Assembly: GCA_902783095.1 (NCBI GenBank)
Contig: CACZPX010000006.1
Span: 1-13,333 of the forward strand
Source of the DNA: an uncultured Lachnospiraceae bacterium
Lineage (GTDB): Bacteria > Bacillota > Clostridia > Lachnospirales > Lachnospiraceae
Length of the DNA stretch: 13,333 nucleotides
Reading direction: 5' to 3'
The notes below the pieces were generated by a model, which was given only the letters and a program-made list of their open reading frames with translations, was not told the origin of the DNA and searched no databases. This document shows positions 6,385-13,333 of the stretch, in pieces. Both the position numbers and the translations under genes were made by a program. How positions within the stretch are numbered: position 1 is the first letter of the stretch; every line of letters starts with the position of its first letter.

Positions 6385-7539
6385 TCAGGAAAACGTTTTT
6401 CCCTCCGATACATAAAACCGCGGAACTCTGCCGGTAAAAGAGGCTGACGTTTCCGCCACCGATGCGGGATACAGCGCCGCATAGTCCTCTATGGTCTGGC
6501 TCAGATCTCCGTCCGTTCCGAAAACCGTTGCGATATCGCCTTCTCTTACGTTCGGAATATCCGTAACGTCAAGCATGGAAAAATCACTCGTTACCTTGCC
6601 GATATATGGTGCGCGTCTTCCATGCAGCAGCATACAGCCGCCTCCGGAAATGGAGCGACGCAGCCCGTCTGAAAAGCCCAGTGCGACTGTTGCCACACGT
6701 GTTTCGCGCAGCGTATGGAAGATCGGCCCGTAACTGATCGGCGTTCCCTCCGGAAGCGTCTTGACCTGGATCACGCGCGCGTACATCCGGAGTGCCGGTC
6801 TGGGCCGGAACGGGAACTTCGTCCCGGGCAGGCCGCCGTACAGCAACGCTCCTACGCGGATATAATCGCAGGCGTATTCCGGATAGTCCGCAAACGGGGC
6901 ACTCCCCAGACAGTGCCGCTCAAAATGAAAGCCTTCTGCTTCCACCTGCTCCGCGATCCTGATAAAACGCTCCAGCTGCTCCCGGTTTAGCGCATCTCCG
7001 CCTATCAAAGCGCTCTGCGTGGTATGTCCCAAAAGCGCAACGGCATGCAGATGCTCCATTCCGGCGATCCTGCGGATCTCTGCCAGTACCTGCTGTTCAT
7101 GACCTTTGACAACCATTCCCAGCCGTCCCAGCCCGATATCCAGTTTAATGTGCGCTGTTGCTGTCTTTCCCAGCGCCGCCGCGGCCCTGTCATACTCTTC
7201 GGCCTGTTTTGCACTGAGCACCAAAAACTCGATCCGGTAATCGGCGGCAGTCTCCAGATACGCCATCGGGACAGGCAGCAGCATCAGGATCCGTCCGGTG
7301 ATCCCCGCCTCGCGAAGCTCCAGTGCTTCCCGAAGATCCGCAACACAGAAGAGTTCACACCCTTCCCCTGCCAGCCTTCGGGCAATAGGCACAGCGCCAA
7401 GGCCATAGGATTCATCTTTCACGACCGCCATCACTCCGGCGTCCGGCCCGACGGCCTTTACCGTCTCCCTGTAGTTCCATGCGACTGCGTCCAGGTCGAT
7501 CTCCATCCATGCCCTGCTCTTGTCAGGTCCGATCATCAT
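6385..7539 (-). CDS. Alanine racemase-family PLP enzyme with divergent motifs (384 aa)
   Basis: This is a fold-type III amino-acid racemase. By comparison with the Geobacillus enzyme, the PLP lysine is K41, the catalytic tyrosine Y270 (in ISYG), and the PLP-contacting residues K132, R139 and R228 are all present, so an active racemase is likely. The surrounding signatures are unusual: KDESYGLG for KANAYGHG, IRVG for RPG, GFSDGL for GYADGY, and VTSDF for VSMDQ. This fits a substrate other than, or besides, alanine. The start at ATG 7539 was chosen because GGGAG lies 7-8 nt upstream; the longer start at 7563 would overlap dppF and lacks a ribosome site. It follows the ATPase gene by 13 nt, so it is co-transcribed with the importer. 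A role in cell-wall D-alanine supply is less likely given this setting. Confidence 0.9.
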   Translation of the reverse strand: MMIGPDKSRAWMEIDLDAVAWNYRETVKAVGPDAGVMAVVKDESYGLGAVPIARRLAGEGCELFCVADLREALELREAGITGRILMLLPVPMAYLETAADYRIEFLVLSAKQAEEYDRAAAALGKTATAHIKLDIGLGRLGMVVKGHEQQVLAEIRRIAGMEHLHAVALLGHTTQSALIGGDALNREQLERFIRIAEQVEAEGFHFERHCLGSAPFADYPEYACDYIRVGALLYGGLPGTKFPFRPRPALRMYARVIQVKTLPEGTPISYGPIFHTLRETRVATVALGFSDGLRRSISGGGCMLLHGRRAPYIGKVTSDFSMLDVTDIPNVREGDIATVFGTDGDLSQTIEDYAALYPASVAETSASFTGRVPRFYVSEGKTFS

Positions 7540-7552
7540 GGGTCCTCTCCCT

Positions 7553-8515
7553 CTACAGGTCATTCAGCTCGCGGACCCGGTGACAGGCGACAAAGTGCCC
7601 GGGCGTCACCTCTTCCAGCGGCGGCATAGACTGTCTGCAGACATCGCAGGCATAATTGCAGCGGGGCGCAAACCGGCAGGCATCCGGCGGATTGATCGGA
7701 GACGCGAGCTCGCCTTTCAAAAGGATCCGCTCCATCTTATGATCGATATCAATACGCGGAATCGCAGAGATCAGCGCCTTGGTATACGGATGGTACTGAT
7801 GTTTGAAAAGCTCTTTGCTCTCGCTCTTTTCCACCGCGGTCCCCAGATACATGACCATGATGTCGTTGGAAATATGCTTGACCACGCTCAGGTTGTGCGT
7901 AATAAAGATATAGGTCAGCTTACGTTCCTGCTGCAGATCCTGCATCAGGTTCAGGATCTGCGCCTGGATCGACACATCCAGCGCCGAAACCGGCTCATCA
8001 CAGACGATGAACCGCGGATTCAGGATCAGTGCTCGGCCGATGCCGATACGCTGTCTGCGGCCGCCGTCCAGCTCATGCGGATAGGAATTCTCCAGGCGGC
8101 TGGCGAGACCGACGATGTCCATGATCTCCTTGACCCGCTTGTTGTACTCCTCCTTGGATTTGACCAGTTTATAGATCTTAAGCGGTTCGCCGATCAGCTG
8201 GCTGACAGACATACGCGGATCGATTGAGGAGAACGGGTCCTGGAAGATGATCTGCATCTGCCGTCTCAGCTCATGCAGCTCCTTGGGCGTCACGTCGGAA
8301 ATGTCTTTTCCGTCAAAAAATATCTGCCCGTCTGTCTTTTCCAGAAGGTGCAGCACCACTCGTCCAAGCGTGGATTTTCCGCAGCCGGACTCGCCGACAA
8401 CGCCCAGCGTCGTACCGGTAGGGATGTCAAAATTGACGCCGTCCACCGCATGCAGCTGTCCTTCTTTGGTATTGAAGTATTTTTTCAGGTTTCTTACCGA
8501 TACAAGGTTTTCCAT
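7553..8515 (-). CDS. dppF: Peptide ABC transporter ATPase, OppF/DppF type (320 aa)
   Basis: This is one of two cytosolic ATPases driving a peptide importer. Walker A is GESGCGKST (41-49), the Q-loop lies at Q92, the ABC signature is LDGGRRQR (149-156), Walker B is FIVCDEP (169-175), and the D-loop is SALD. The signature has Asp where Ser is usual. The C-terminal oligo-HPY segment carries several Cys (in CRFAPRC and CDVC, with one more near the end), as is common for these subunits. The ATG at 8515 is 3 nt after the dppD stop and uses GGAGG within the end of dppD. The symbol reflects family position only; dipeptide specificity is not shown. Confidence 0.92.
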   Translation of the reverse strand: MENLVSVRNLKKYFNTKEGQLHAVDGVNFDIPTGTTLGVVGESGCGKSTLGRVVLHLLEKTDGQIFFDGKDISDVTPKELHELRRQMQIIFQDPFSSIDPRMSVSQLIGEPLKIYKLVKSKEEYNKRVKEIMDIVGLASRLENSYPHELDGGRRQRIGIGRALILNPRFIVCDEPVSALDVSIQAQILNLMQDLQQERKLTYIFITHNLSVVKHISNDIMVMYLGTAVEKSESKELFKHQYHPYTKALISAIPRIDIDHKMERILLKGELASPINPPDACRFAPRCNYACDVCRQSMPPLEEVTPGHFVACHRVRELNDL

Positions 8516-8518
8516 GAC

Positions 8519-9493
8519 TTAGTCCTCCCCCGCGGCGTGAAAACAGGCAACAAAGTGACCCGGCGTTGCTTCCGCCGCTTGCGGACGCTCCTCCCGGCAG
8601 CGGTCCGTCGCTTTGGGACAGCGGGGTGAAAAAGCGCAGCCCTTGGGCAGATCTGACGGATCCGGCATCATGCCGGCGATCGGCTTCAGGCGGTCGGTGT
8701 CCTCATCCAAGTTCGGAAGAGAACCGAAAAGTCCTTCGGTATAGGGATGCAGCGTATTCTTGTACACGTCGCGGATCGTTCCTCTTTCCACGATACTTCC
8801 CGCGTACATGACAGCCACCCGGTCGCAGACTTCCGCCACCACACCCAGATCGTGTGTGATCAGCAGCATCGCCGTATTGAAATTCTCCTTCAATCCCGCG
8901 ATAAGTTCCAGAACCTGCGCCTGAATGGTCACGTCCAGCGCCGTGGTCGGCTCATCCGCGATCAGAAGATGCGGGTTGCACGCCAGTGCGCACGCGATCA
9001 TCACACGTTGTTTCATCCCACCGGAAAACTGGTGCGGATACTCCTCGTAACGGTTGGCGGGAATGCCCACCATTTCCAGCATCTCCTGTGCCTTGCGTGT
9101 GGCATCCGCCTTGGATAATTTTTCATGCAGCAGGATTACTTCCATGATCTGATCGCCGACTTTCAGTACGGGGTTCAGGGACGTCATGGGGTCTTGAAAG
9201 ATCATAGAGATCTCACGGCCGCGAATCTGTCGCATACGCTTTTCTTTTGCGCCGATCAGTTCCTCTCCCTGGTACTTGATCGACCCGGACACGATCCTTC
9301 CCGGCGGATCCGGTATCAGGCCCATGATTGACAGAGCCGTCGTGGTCTTCCCCGCGCCGGTCTCGCCGACCAGTCCGACGCACTCGCCCTCGCCGACTTC
9401 CAGGTCGAGCCCGTTTACCGCCTCAACAATGACTTTATTGACCTCGTACTGTATCACGAGGTTTTTGATCTCCAGCAGTTTCTTTTCTTCCAT
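8519..9493 (-). CDS. dppD: Peptide ABC transporter ATPase, OppD/DppD type (324 aa)
   Basis: This is the partner ATPase of the importer. Walker A is GETGAGKTT (43-51), the Q-loop is Q100, the canonical signature is FSGGMKQR (156-163), Walker B is LLIADEP (176-182), and the D-loop TALD follows. The C-terminal domain has the Cys pattern CAFSPRC then C six residues on and another near the end, typical of OppD/DppD subunits. The length is normal. The ATG at 9493 follows AAGGGGG at 7 nt and lies 11 nt after the dppC stop codon. Its signature is canonical while that of the DppF partner is altered, so the two ATP sites of the heterodimer may not be equivalent. Confidence 0.93.
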   Translation of the reverse strand: MEEKKLLEIKNLVIQYEVNKVIVEAVNGLDLEVGEGECVGLVGETGAGKTTTALSIMGLIPDPPGRIVSGSIKYQGEELIGAKEKRMRQIRGREISMIFQDPMTSLNPVLKVGDQIMEVILLHEKLSKADATRKAQEMLEMVGIPANRYEEYPHQFSGGMKQRVMIACALACNPHLLIADEPTTALDVTIQAQVLELIAGLKENFNTAMLLITHDLGVVAEVCDRVAVMYAGSIVERGTIRDVYKNTLHPYTEGLFGSLPNLDEDTDRLKPIAGMMPDPSDLPKGCAFSPRCPKATDRCREERPQAAEATPGHFVACFHAAGED

Positions 9494-9504
9494 CGTTTGC
9501 CCCC

Positions 9505-10371
9505 TTACTTATTCAGTCTGGGATCCATCGCATCGCGCAGACCGTCGCCGAGGTAATTCAGCACAAAAGTGAGCAGGATGATGGTCAAACCGGGAATGAT
9601 CGCCATATGCGGAGCCGTACGCAGATACTGGCGCCCCTCGGAGATCAGAAGGCCCCACTCCGGAGTAGGCGACTGCACGCCCATACCGATAAAGCTCAGG
9701 GACGCACTCCAAAGCACTACGCCGCCTGCTCCCAGCGAATACTCAATGATATTTGGTGCAAGGGCATTCGGCAGAATGTGCTTGAGCATGATCCTCTTTT
9801 TGTTTGCTCCAAGCGCGACAGAAGCCTCAATGAACTCCTGATTCTTTAAGGTCAGCACCTGCGCGCGCGTCACACGGGCGAAGGACGGGATATGTGTGAT
9901 GCACAGAGCGATACACATGTTCCGCAGGCTGATTCCCATCACTGCGATCAGGCACATCAGCAATGTCATAGCAGGCATACCGATGACGATATCGATCGAC
10001 CTCATGATCAGGCCGTCAAGTTTTTTGTAGTAACCCGCGATCAGCCCAAGCGCGATGCCGACCACTGCGGAAACGGTGATACAGCCGAAGCCGATCAGCA
10101 CCGTATAGCGGCTGCCGAATATGACGCGGCTGAAGATATCACGCCCGAAATTGTCTGTTCCAAAGGGATGTGCCCAACTCGGGACTTCCAACACGTGCTC
10201 ATAATCCTGCAGTGCGTAATCATACGGACAAAGCAGCGGAGCAAACAGCGCCACCAGGATCAGAAAGATGATGATAAACAGGCTGACCATGGCCCATTTA
10301 TTCTTTTTGAGCTTTCTCCAGACTTCGGCCATCGGGCCTTTTTTTGCATTCTTTTTCCGGAATATACTCAT
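9505..10371 (-). CDS. dppC: Peptide ABC transporter permease, OppC/DppC type (288 aa)
   Basis: This is a membrane subunit of the peptide importer. A cytosolic N-terminus (KKNKWAMVSL) leads into a first helix, then the OppC-type extracellular segment with HPFGTDNFGRDIFSRV, then five more helices. The cytosolic EAA loop (EASVALGANKKRIMLKHILP) contacts the ATPases. The C-terminal LGDGLRDAMDPRL is typical of the family. The ATG at 10371 is preferred, with GGAGGGG about 5-7 nt upstream. A GTG at 10377 overlaps the dppB stop as GTGA but would sit directly on the ribosome site. Translational coupling to dppB is very likely. Confidence 0.93.
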   Translation of the reverse strand: MSIFRKKNAKKGPMAEVWRKLKKNKWAMVSLFIIIFLILVALFAPLLCPYDYALQDYEHVLEVPSWAHPFGTDNFGRDIFSRVIFGSRYTVLIGFGCITVSAVVGIALGLIAGYYKKLDGLIMRSIDIVIGMPAMTLLMCLIAVMGISLRNMCIALCITHIPSFARVTRAQVLTLKNQEFIEASVALGANKKRIMLKHILPNALAPNIIEYSLGAGGVVLWSASLSFIGMGVQSPTPEWGLLISEGRQYLRTAPHMAIIPGLTIILLTFVLNYLGDGLRDAMDPRLNK

Positions 10372-10373
10372 GA

Positions 10374-11348
10374 TCACCCCTCCACTGCCGCTTTGGCTTT
10401 GACCTTCTTGACCCGGCGGGAAGAGCCATACGTGCCCTTGATCCGGGGATCGACCAGTGCATACAGCATATCCACGACAAACGTGATAATGACGCAGCAG
10501 ATGCAGATCAGCACGGTGCCGCCCTGTACCACGTTGTAGTCCTGATAGCTGACGCTGTCCAAAATATATTTACCGATTCCGGGAAGTGCGAAGACGGTCT
10601 CCACAAGGACCGAGCCGCCGATATATCCGCACATTTTAATGCCGGTCGTCGTAAGGATCGGGATCAGGGCGTTCCGCAGGGCATGATTGACAATCACCTT
10701 GGGTTCGCTCTGTCCCTTGGCGCGTGCCGTACGGACATAATCCTGGCGGATAACCTCCAGCATACTGGAGCGCGTCATGCGCATGATGCCTGCGCTGCAC
10801 TGCAGTCCCAGTGTGAACAGTGGAAGGATCCAGTGTTTCCAGCTATAACTGCCGGTCGCGGGGAGCCATCCCAGCTGTACCGAGAAAAGCAGCACCAGCA
10901 TCATGGCGATCCAGAACGACGGCGCAGAGGCGCCGAACAGAGAGATCGCCGTCAGGATGCGGTCCAAAACCGAGTACTGCTTTACGGCGGATATGATGCC
11001 GGTCACAACACCGATGATCAGACCGATCACGGTGCTGCCTATCGTGATCCGCAAAGTGACCGGGAACCTCGCCATCAGTTCATCCCAAACCGGGGTCTTA
11101 CTCTTGAAGGAAATGCCCATATCGCCGTGCAGCAGGTTCCCGATGTATTTTCCGACTTTAACAAGGTAGGGATCGTCCATGTGGTACTTCTCGTGGAGCT
11201 CCGCCACCGCTTCTTTGGTTGCGCTCTGGCCCAGCATGATCAGCGCGGGATCCCCCGGTACAAAGTACATCAGTGTACTGATCACAACGATGGTGACCAG
11301 CAGCACTACGATCATCGACACCAGTCTGCGCAGAATGTATTTGATCAT
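10374..11348 (-). CDS. dppB: Peptide ABC transporter permease, OppB/DppB type (324 aa)
   Basis: This is the first membrane subunit of the importer. It starts with the family hallmark of one helix followed by FVPGDPA and the extracellular alpha/beta segment (LHEKYHMDDPYLVKVGKY). Five more helices follow, with the EAA loop TARAKGQSEPKVIVNHALRN. A conserved VETVFALPGIGK and a final DPRIKGTYG, then a basic tail, complete the pattern. The ATG at 11348 follows GAGGT at 7 nt. It begins 102 nt after the binding-protein gene, behind three hairpins, so its expression is probably lower than that of the binding protein. Confidence 0.93.
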   Translation of the reverse strand: MIKYILRRLVSMIVVLLVTIVVISTLMYFVPGDPALIMLGQSATKEAVAELHEKYHMDDPYLVKVGKYIGNLLHGDMGISFKSKTPVWDELMARFPVTLRITIGSTVIGLIIGVVTGIISAVKQYSVLDRILTAISLFGASAPSFWIAMMLVLLFSVQLGWLPATGSYSWKHWILPLFTLGLQCSAGIMRMTRSSMLEVIRQDYVRTARAKGQSEPKVIVNHALRNALIPILTTTGIKMCGYIGGSVLVETVFALPGIGKYILDSVSYQDYNVVQGGTVLICICCVIITFVVDMLYALVDPRIKGTYGSSRRVKKVKAKAAVEG

Positions 11349-11369
11349 AATCAGACCTCATATTCCTGC

Positions 11370-11386
11370 CCGCGGAAATACCGCGG
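11370..11386 (-). repeat. Small inverted repeat before dppB
   Basis: CCGCGG pairs with CCGCGG around a 5-nt loop, about 21 nt before the dppB start and just upstream of its GAGGT site. No T run follows. It could protect the 5' end of a processed dppB mRNA or affect ribosome access. It is the third hairpin in this gap. Confidence 0.45.
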
Positions 11387-11394
11387 TGTAAAGT

Positions 11395-11422
11395 CCTCCC
11401 TGCGGTTTTTGCCGCAGGGAGG
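11395..11422 (-). repeat. Perfect 11-bp stem-loop between the binding-protein and permease genes
   Basis: CCTCCCTGCGG pairs without error with CCGCAGGGAGG around a 6-nt CAAAAA loop (minus strand). The tail is ACTTTACA, with too few T for a terminator, so a barrier to RNA decay or a processing site fits better. It lies 10 nt after the T run of the preceding terminator. Confidence 0.7.
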
Positions 11423-11432
11423 TTCCGTTTAT

Positions 11433-11452
11433 AAAAAACCGGGGCCCGGTTT
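11433..11452 (-). terminator. Intrinsic (probably leaky) terminator overlapping the binding-protein stop codon
   Basis: AACCGG pairs with CCGGTT around a 3-nt GCC loop, and a further A-T pair is possible. Six T end the hairpin, three of them in or beside the stem. The stem uses two bases of the TAA stop codon of the binding-protein gene, so a ribosome finishing that gene would cover it. Some transcripts would stop here and the rest continue into dppBCDF. Confidence 0.6.
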
Positions 11453-13031
11453 ATTCTGCCGGAACAGAGACATACTGCAGATAGTGATGCTCATAGGAAC
11501 GGGTGATCCGGAAGCCTTCCACACCGTCTACAACTGCGGCATTCAGTGCCTTATGCCACAACGGAAGGGTCACATGATCCTTCATCAGCATGTCAGCGGC
11601 CTGAACGTACAGCTTGGCGCGGGCGTCACGGTCCAGCGTTCCGCCAGCTTCGCTGACAGCTTTCTGGAAGTCCGCGTTGTCATAGGAGCAAAGTTCAAAG
11701 TTGCTGTGGAACGGCATCAGCTGGTTTAAAGCACGGTCGGCTTCAAAATCAGCACAGGAGAAACCGTAGATCGTCATCATATGCTTCCCGCTTAAGATGT
11801 ACTCAATCCAGGTCGCGCTCTCCATGGTGTTCAGTTTGCAGGTGATGCCTGCCTCGGCAAGCTGTGCCTGGAAGGCGACAGACATATCAATACGCTGCTG
11901 GTTGTTGCCCTGTACGGCAATCTCCACTTCCAGACCGTTGGGATAACCAGCTTCAGCCAGCAGGGCCTTAGCCTTCTCCACGTCTCTGGTGACCTTGTGT
12001 TCCTTGTAGGAAGCTTCGTCATAACCAAGGATACCGGGGCAAACCCAGCCAGTCGCGAACGAGCCGAAATCGCCGTAGGCAAGCTTCACAGCCGCCTCGG
12101 GATCCACGGCATACCAGATTGCCTCACGGACAAGCGGGTTGTCCATCGGCGCCATGGCAGTATTGAACAGCAGATAAGAGGTGTTGGTACCCAGATCCTG
12201 TACGACAGATACGCCGTCAGTGGAATCGACCATAGCGATATCGGTTGCATTGATGTCATAAACGATGTGAGCGCCCTTGGTCTGAGCCTCAGTTGCTCGG
12301 GCAGCGGAATCCGGGATCGCACGGATGGTCAGAGTCTTGACCTTCGGTTCGCCCTCGCGCCAGTAATCTTCAAAGGCCTCCAGTTCCACGCTGTCGCCAG
12401 CTTTATAGGAGACAAACTTGAAGGGGCCGGTGCCGCAGCACGCACCATTCAGGAAGTCGCCGTTGGCTTCCTTGTAGGCACGCTCGGAAAGAATACCGGT
12501 AGCAGGACCTTCCAGCAGGGAGATCTGCGTCGCGGAAGGAACGGTTGTCACAAACTTCAGTGTGTAATCATCGACGGCCTCGCACTTGGCGATATCGATA
12601 TTGGGAATCTCTACACGGCCGCCGCCGAGGTTCTCGTCCACAATGCGCTTGAAGGTAAATAATACGTCACTGGCCTTCAGCTCGTCGCCGTTGTGGAACT
12701 TCACACCCTTGCGGATATGCATGATGATGGTGCAGTCATCCTCATACTCATAGCTTTCGCAGAGCCAGGGCTGAATGTTGTAGTTTTCGTCATAGACGAA
12801 CAGTGTCTCGTAAATCTGACGGGTGTACTGATAATGGGTCTGCTCGTCAGATTCATTCGGCTCAAGGTTGGAGACGTCCGCAGAGTCAACAACGATCAGA
12901 TGATCACCCTTCGCCGCTTCGCCGCCGTTGTCGGGGGCAGCCGTGGTCGTGTCACTTGAACCGCATGCTGCGAGCAGAGTCATCAGCATCGCGACACAGA
13001 GTGCCAGTGCAAGCGCTTTTCTTTTTTTCAT
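11451..13031 (-). CDS. Peptide-type ABC substrate-binding lipoprotein (526 aa)
   Basis: This is the extracytoplasmic binding protein of the importer, from family 5 (OppA/DppA type). The N-terminus has a basic start, a hydrophobic stretch and the lipobox LAAC with C23, so the mature protein is lipid-anchored. A Thr/Asp/Gly linker follows. Family landmarks are QIYETLFVYDENYNIQPWL, then IRKGVKFHNGDELKASDV, and CGTGPFKFVSYKAGDSVEL. Length is typical. The ATG at 13031 has a perfect AAAGGAGG upstream, the best ribosome site in the cluster, fitting high expression. Nine Cys remain after the lipid Cys, including a CC pair in the GTGPF loop, which is many for a secreted protein. Members bind di- or oligopeptides, nickel, heme or sugars, so the ligand is not known. 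Confidence 0.93.
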   Translation of the reverse strand: MKKRKALALALCVAMLMTLLAACGSSDTTTAAPDNGGEAAKGDHLIVVDSADVSNLEPNESDEQTHYQYTRQIYETLFVYDENYNIQPWLCESYEYEDDCTIIMHIRKGVKFHNGDELKASDVLFTFKRIVDENLGGGRVEIPNIDIAKCEAVDDYTLKFVTTVPSATQISLLEGPATGILSERAYKEANGDFLNGACCGTGPFKFVSYKAGDSVELEAFEDYWREGEPKVKTLTIRAIPDSAARATEAQTKGAHIVYDINATDIAMVDSTDGVSVVQDLGTNTSYLLFNTAMAPMDNPLVREAIWYAVDPEAAVKLAYGDFGSFATGWVCPGILGYDEASYKEHKVTRDVEKAKALLAEAGYPNGLEVEIAVQGNNQQRIDMSVAFQAQLAEAGITCKLNTMESATWIEYILSGKHMMTIYGFSCADFEADRALNQLMPFHSNFELCSYDNADFQKAVSEAGGTLDRDARAKLYVQAADMLMKDHVTLPLWHKALNAAVVDGVEGFRITRSYEHHYLQYVSVPAE

Positions 13032-13085
13032 GTTTTCCTCCTTTAAAGGTGTTCTTATTAATAGCCGTTACGGCATATTAACCAT
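13032..13085 (-). promoter_or_regulatory. Intergenic gap with a strong ribosome binding site and a short dyad
   Basis: These 54 nt separate the amidohydrolase stop from the binding-protein ATG. They contain AAAGGAGG 5 nt before the ATG and a short dyad GCCGTTACGGC (could be an operator half or chance). No terminator and no convincing promoter were seen, so the hydrolase and transporter genes probably share a transcript. Confidence 0.5.
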
Positions 13086-13333
13086 TTATTGTTCCTTTCC
13101 GGTCAGATAATCGAAGGCAAGACCCGCGTATAGTGCCGCCGCTGTTTGCAAACAGGTCTCATCCACGTCAAAAGCCGGATGGTGGTTCTGCAGGGTAAGT
13201 CCACGGGCTTCGTTTCTTCCGCCGACCAGCGCATAGACGCCCGGCGCATAATCCAGATAATGGACGAAATCCTCGCTCACCGGCCAGGGATTGCAGTTGA
13301 CCACCTGTGCTGTGCCAAACTGCTCCGCGGCAC
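13086..13333 (-). CDS. M20-family amidohydrolase/peptidase, C-terminal part only
   Basis: The reading frame runs off the right edge, so only the last 81 residues are visible and the start is outside the window. The segment SEDFVHYL then PGVYALVGG, and HHPAFDVDETCLQTAAAL, matches the end of M20-type (M20D-like) metallo-amidohydrolases that cleave N-acyl amino acids or small peptides. The second His of HHP is the expected last metal ligand. No C-terminal anchor is present, so a cytosolic enzyme is likely. It lies 54 nt before the binding-protein gene on the same strand, so it would hydrolyse what the importer brings in. The GTG at 13304 is an internal codon, not a start. Confidence 0.85.
   Translation of the reverse strand, partial: AAEQFGTAQVVNCNPWPVSEDFVHYLDYAPGVYALVGGRNEARGLTLQNHHPAFDVDETCLQTAAALYAGLAFDYLTGKEQ

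Noticed and set aside
7540..7563. Eight extra N-terminal residues and an overlap of the racemase with dppF
   Set aside because: The upstream ATG lacks a ribosome binding site, while the ATG at 7539 has GGGAG at normal spacing, so the overlap is probably not real.
7553..8515. Asp instead of Ser in the ABC signature (LDGG) of the DppF-type ATPase
   Set aside because: From memory this LDGGRRQR form is common in DppF-type subunits of Clostridia, so it is probably a subfamily trait and not a defect. An alignment would settle it.
10372..10377. GTG start of dppC overlapping the dppB stop
   Set aside because: The Shine-Dalgarno site directly abuts this GTG, leaving no spacing. The ATG at 10371 has good spacing.
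1..13333. CRISPR arrays, tRNA or rRNA genes, insertion sequences, prophage or conjugation genes
   Set aside because: Both strands were scanned by eye. No spaced direct repeats, cloverleaf-like segments, transposase or integrase motifs were seen. The repeats found are short hairpins linked to transcript ends.

Overview
All recognisable genes lie on the minus strand, so transcription runs from right to left. The organism looks like an anaerobic, moderately GC-rich Firmicute of the Clostridia (Lachnospiraceae or Oscillospiraceae type). The evidence is strong AGGAGG-type Shine-Dalgarno sites, sigma-A promoters, many intrinsic terminators, a lipobox lipoprotein, and an Xre-Uma2 fusion protein. The genus cannot be fixed from the sequence alone.

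Right half (13333 to about 5170): one co-directional cluster. In transcription order it holds the 3' end of an M20-type amidohydrolase (cut by the window edge), a peptide-type substrate-binding lipoprotein, two permeases, two ATPases (Opp/Dpp layout B-C-D-F), an alanine-racemase-family protein and a fold-type II PLP enzyme of the cysteine synthase superfamily. A very strong intrinsic terminator at 5169-5207 closes it. The genes from dppB to the racemase are spaced by -4 to +26 nt. A three-hairpin stretch between the binding-protein gene and dppB includes a terminator that overlaps the stop codon, and probably lets the binding protein be made in excess of the membrane complex. The gene set suggests import of a peptide or N-acyl amino acid, hydrolysis, racemisation, and then PLP chemistry at the beta carbon. 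Both PLP enzymes depart from their families' textbook motifs, so the true substrate is open. This is the best candidate for something undescribed in the window.

Left half (about 5060 to 1): a more GC-rich group of housekeeping or accessory genes. A GNAT acetyltransferase, an NhaC-type antiporter and a small zinc-ribbon membrane protein are probably co-transcribed. A histidine phosphatase follows, ending at its own terminator. Next is an Xre-Uma2 fusion gene with a near-consensus promoter. Last is a one-domain cupin gene with its own extended -10 promoter and a leader of about 125 nt. Two opposed terminators at the far left mark a convergent gene boundary.

No rRNA, tRNA, CRISPR array, insertion sequence or phage gene was seen.
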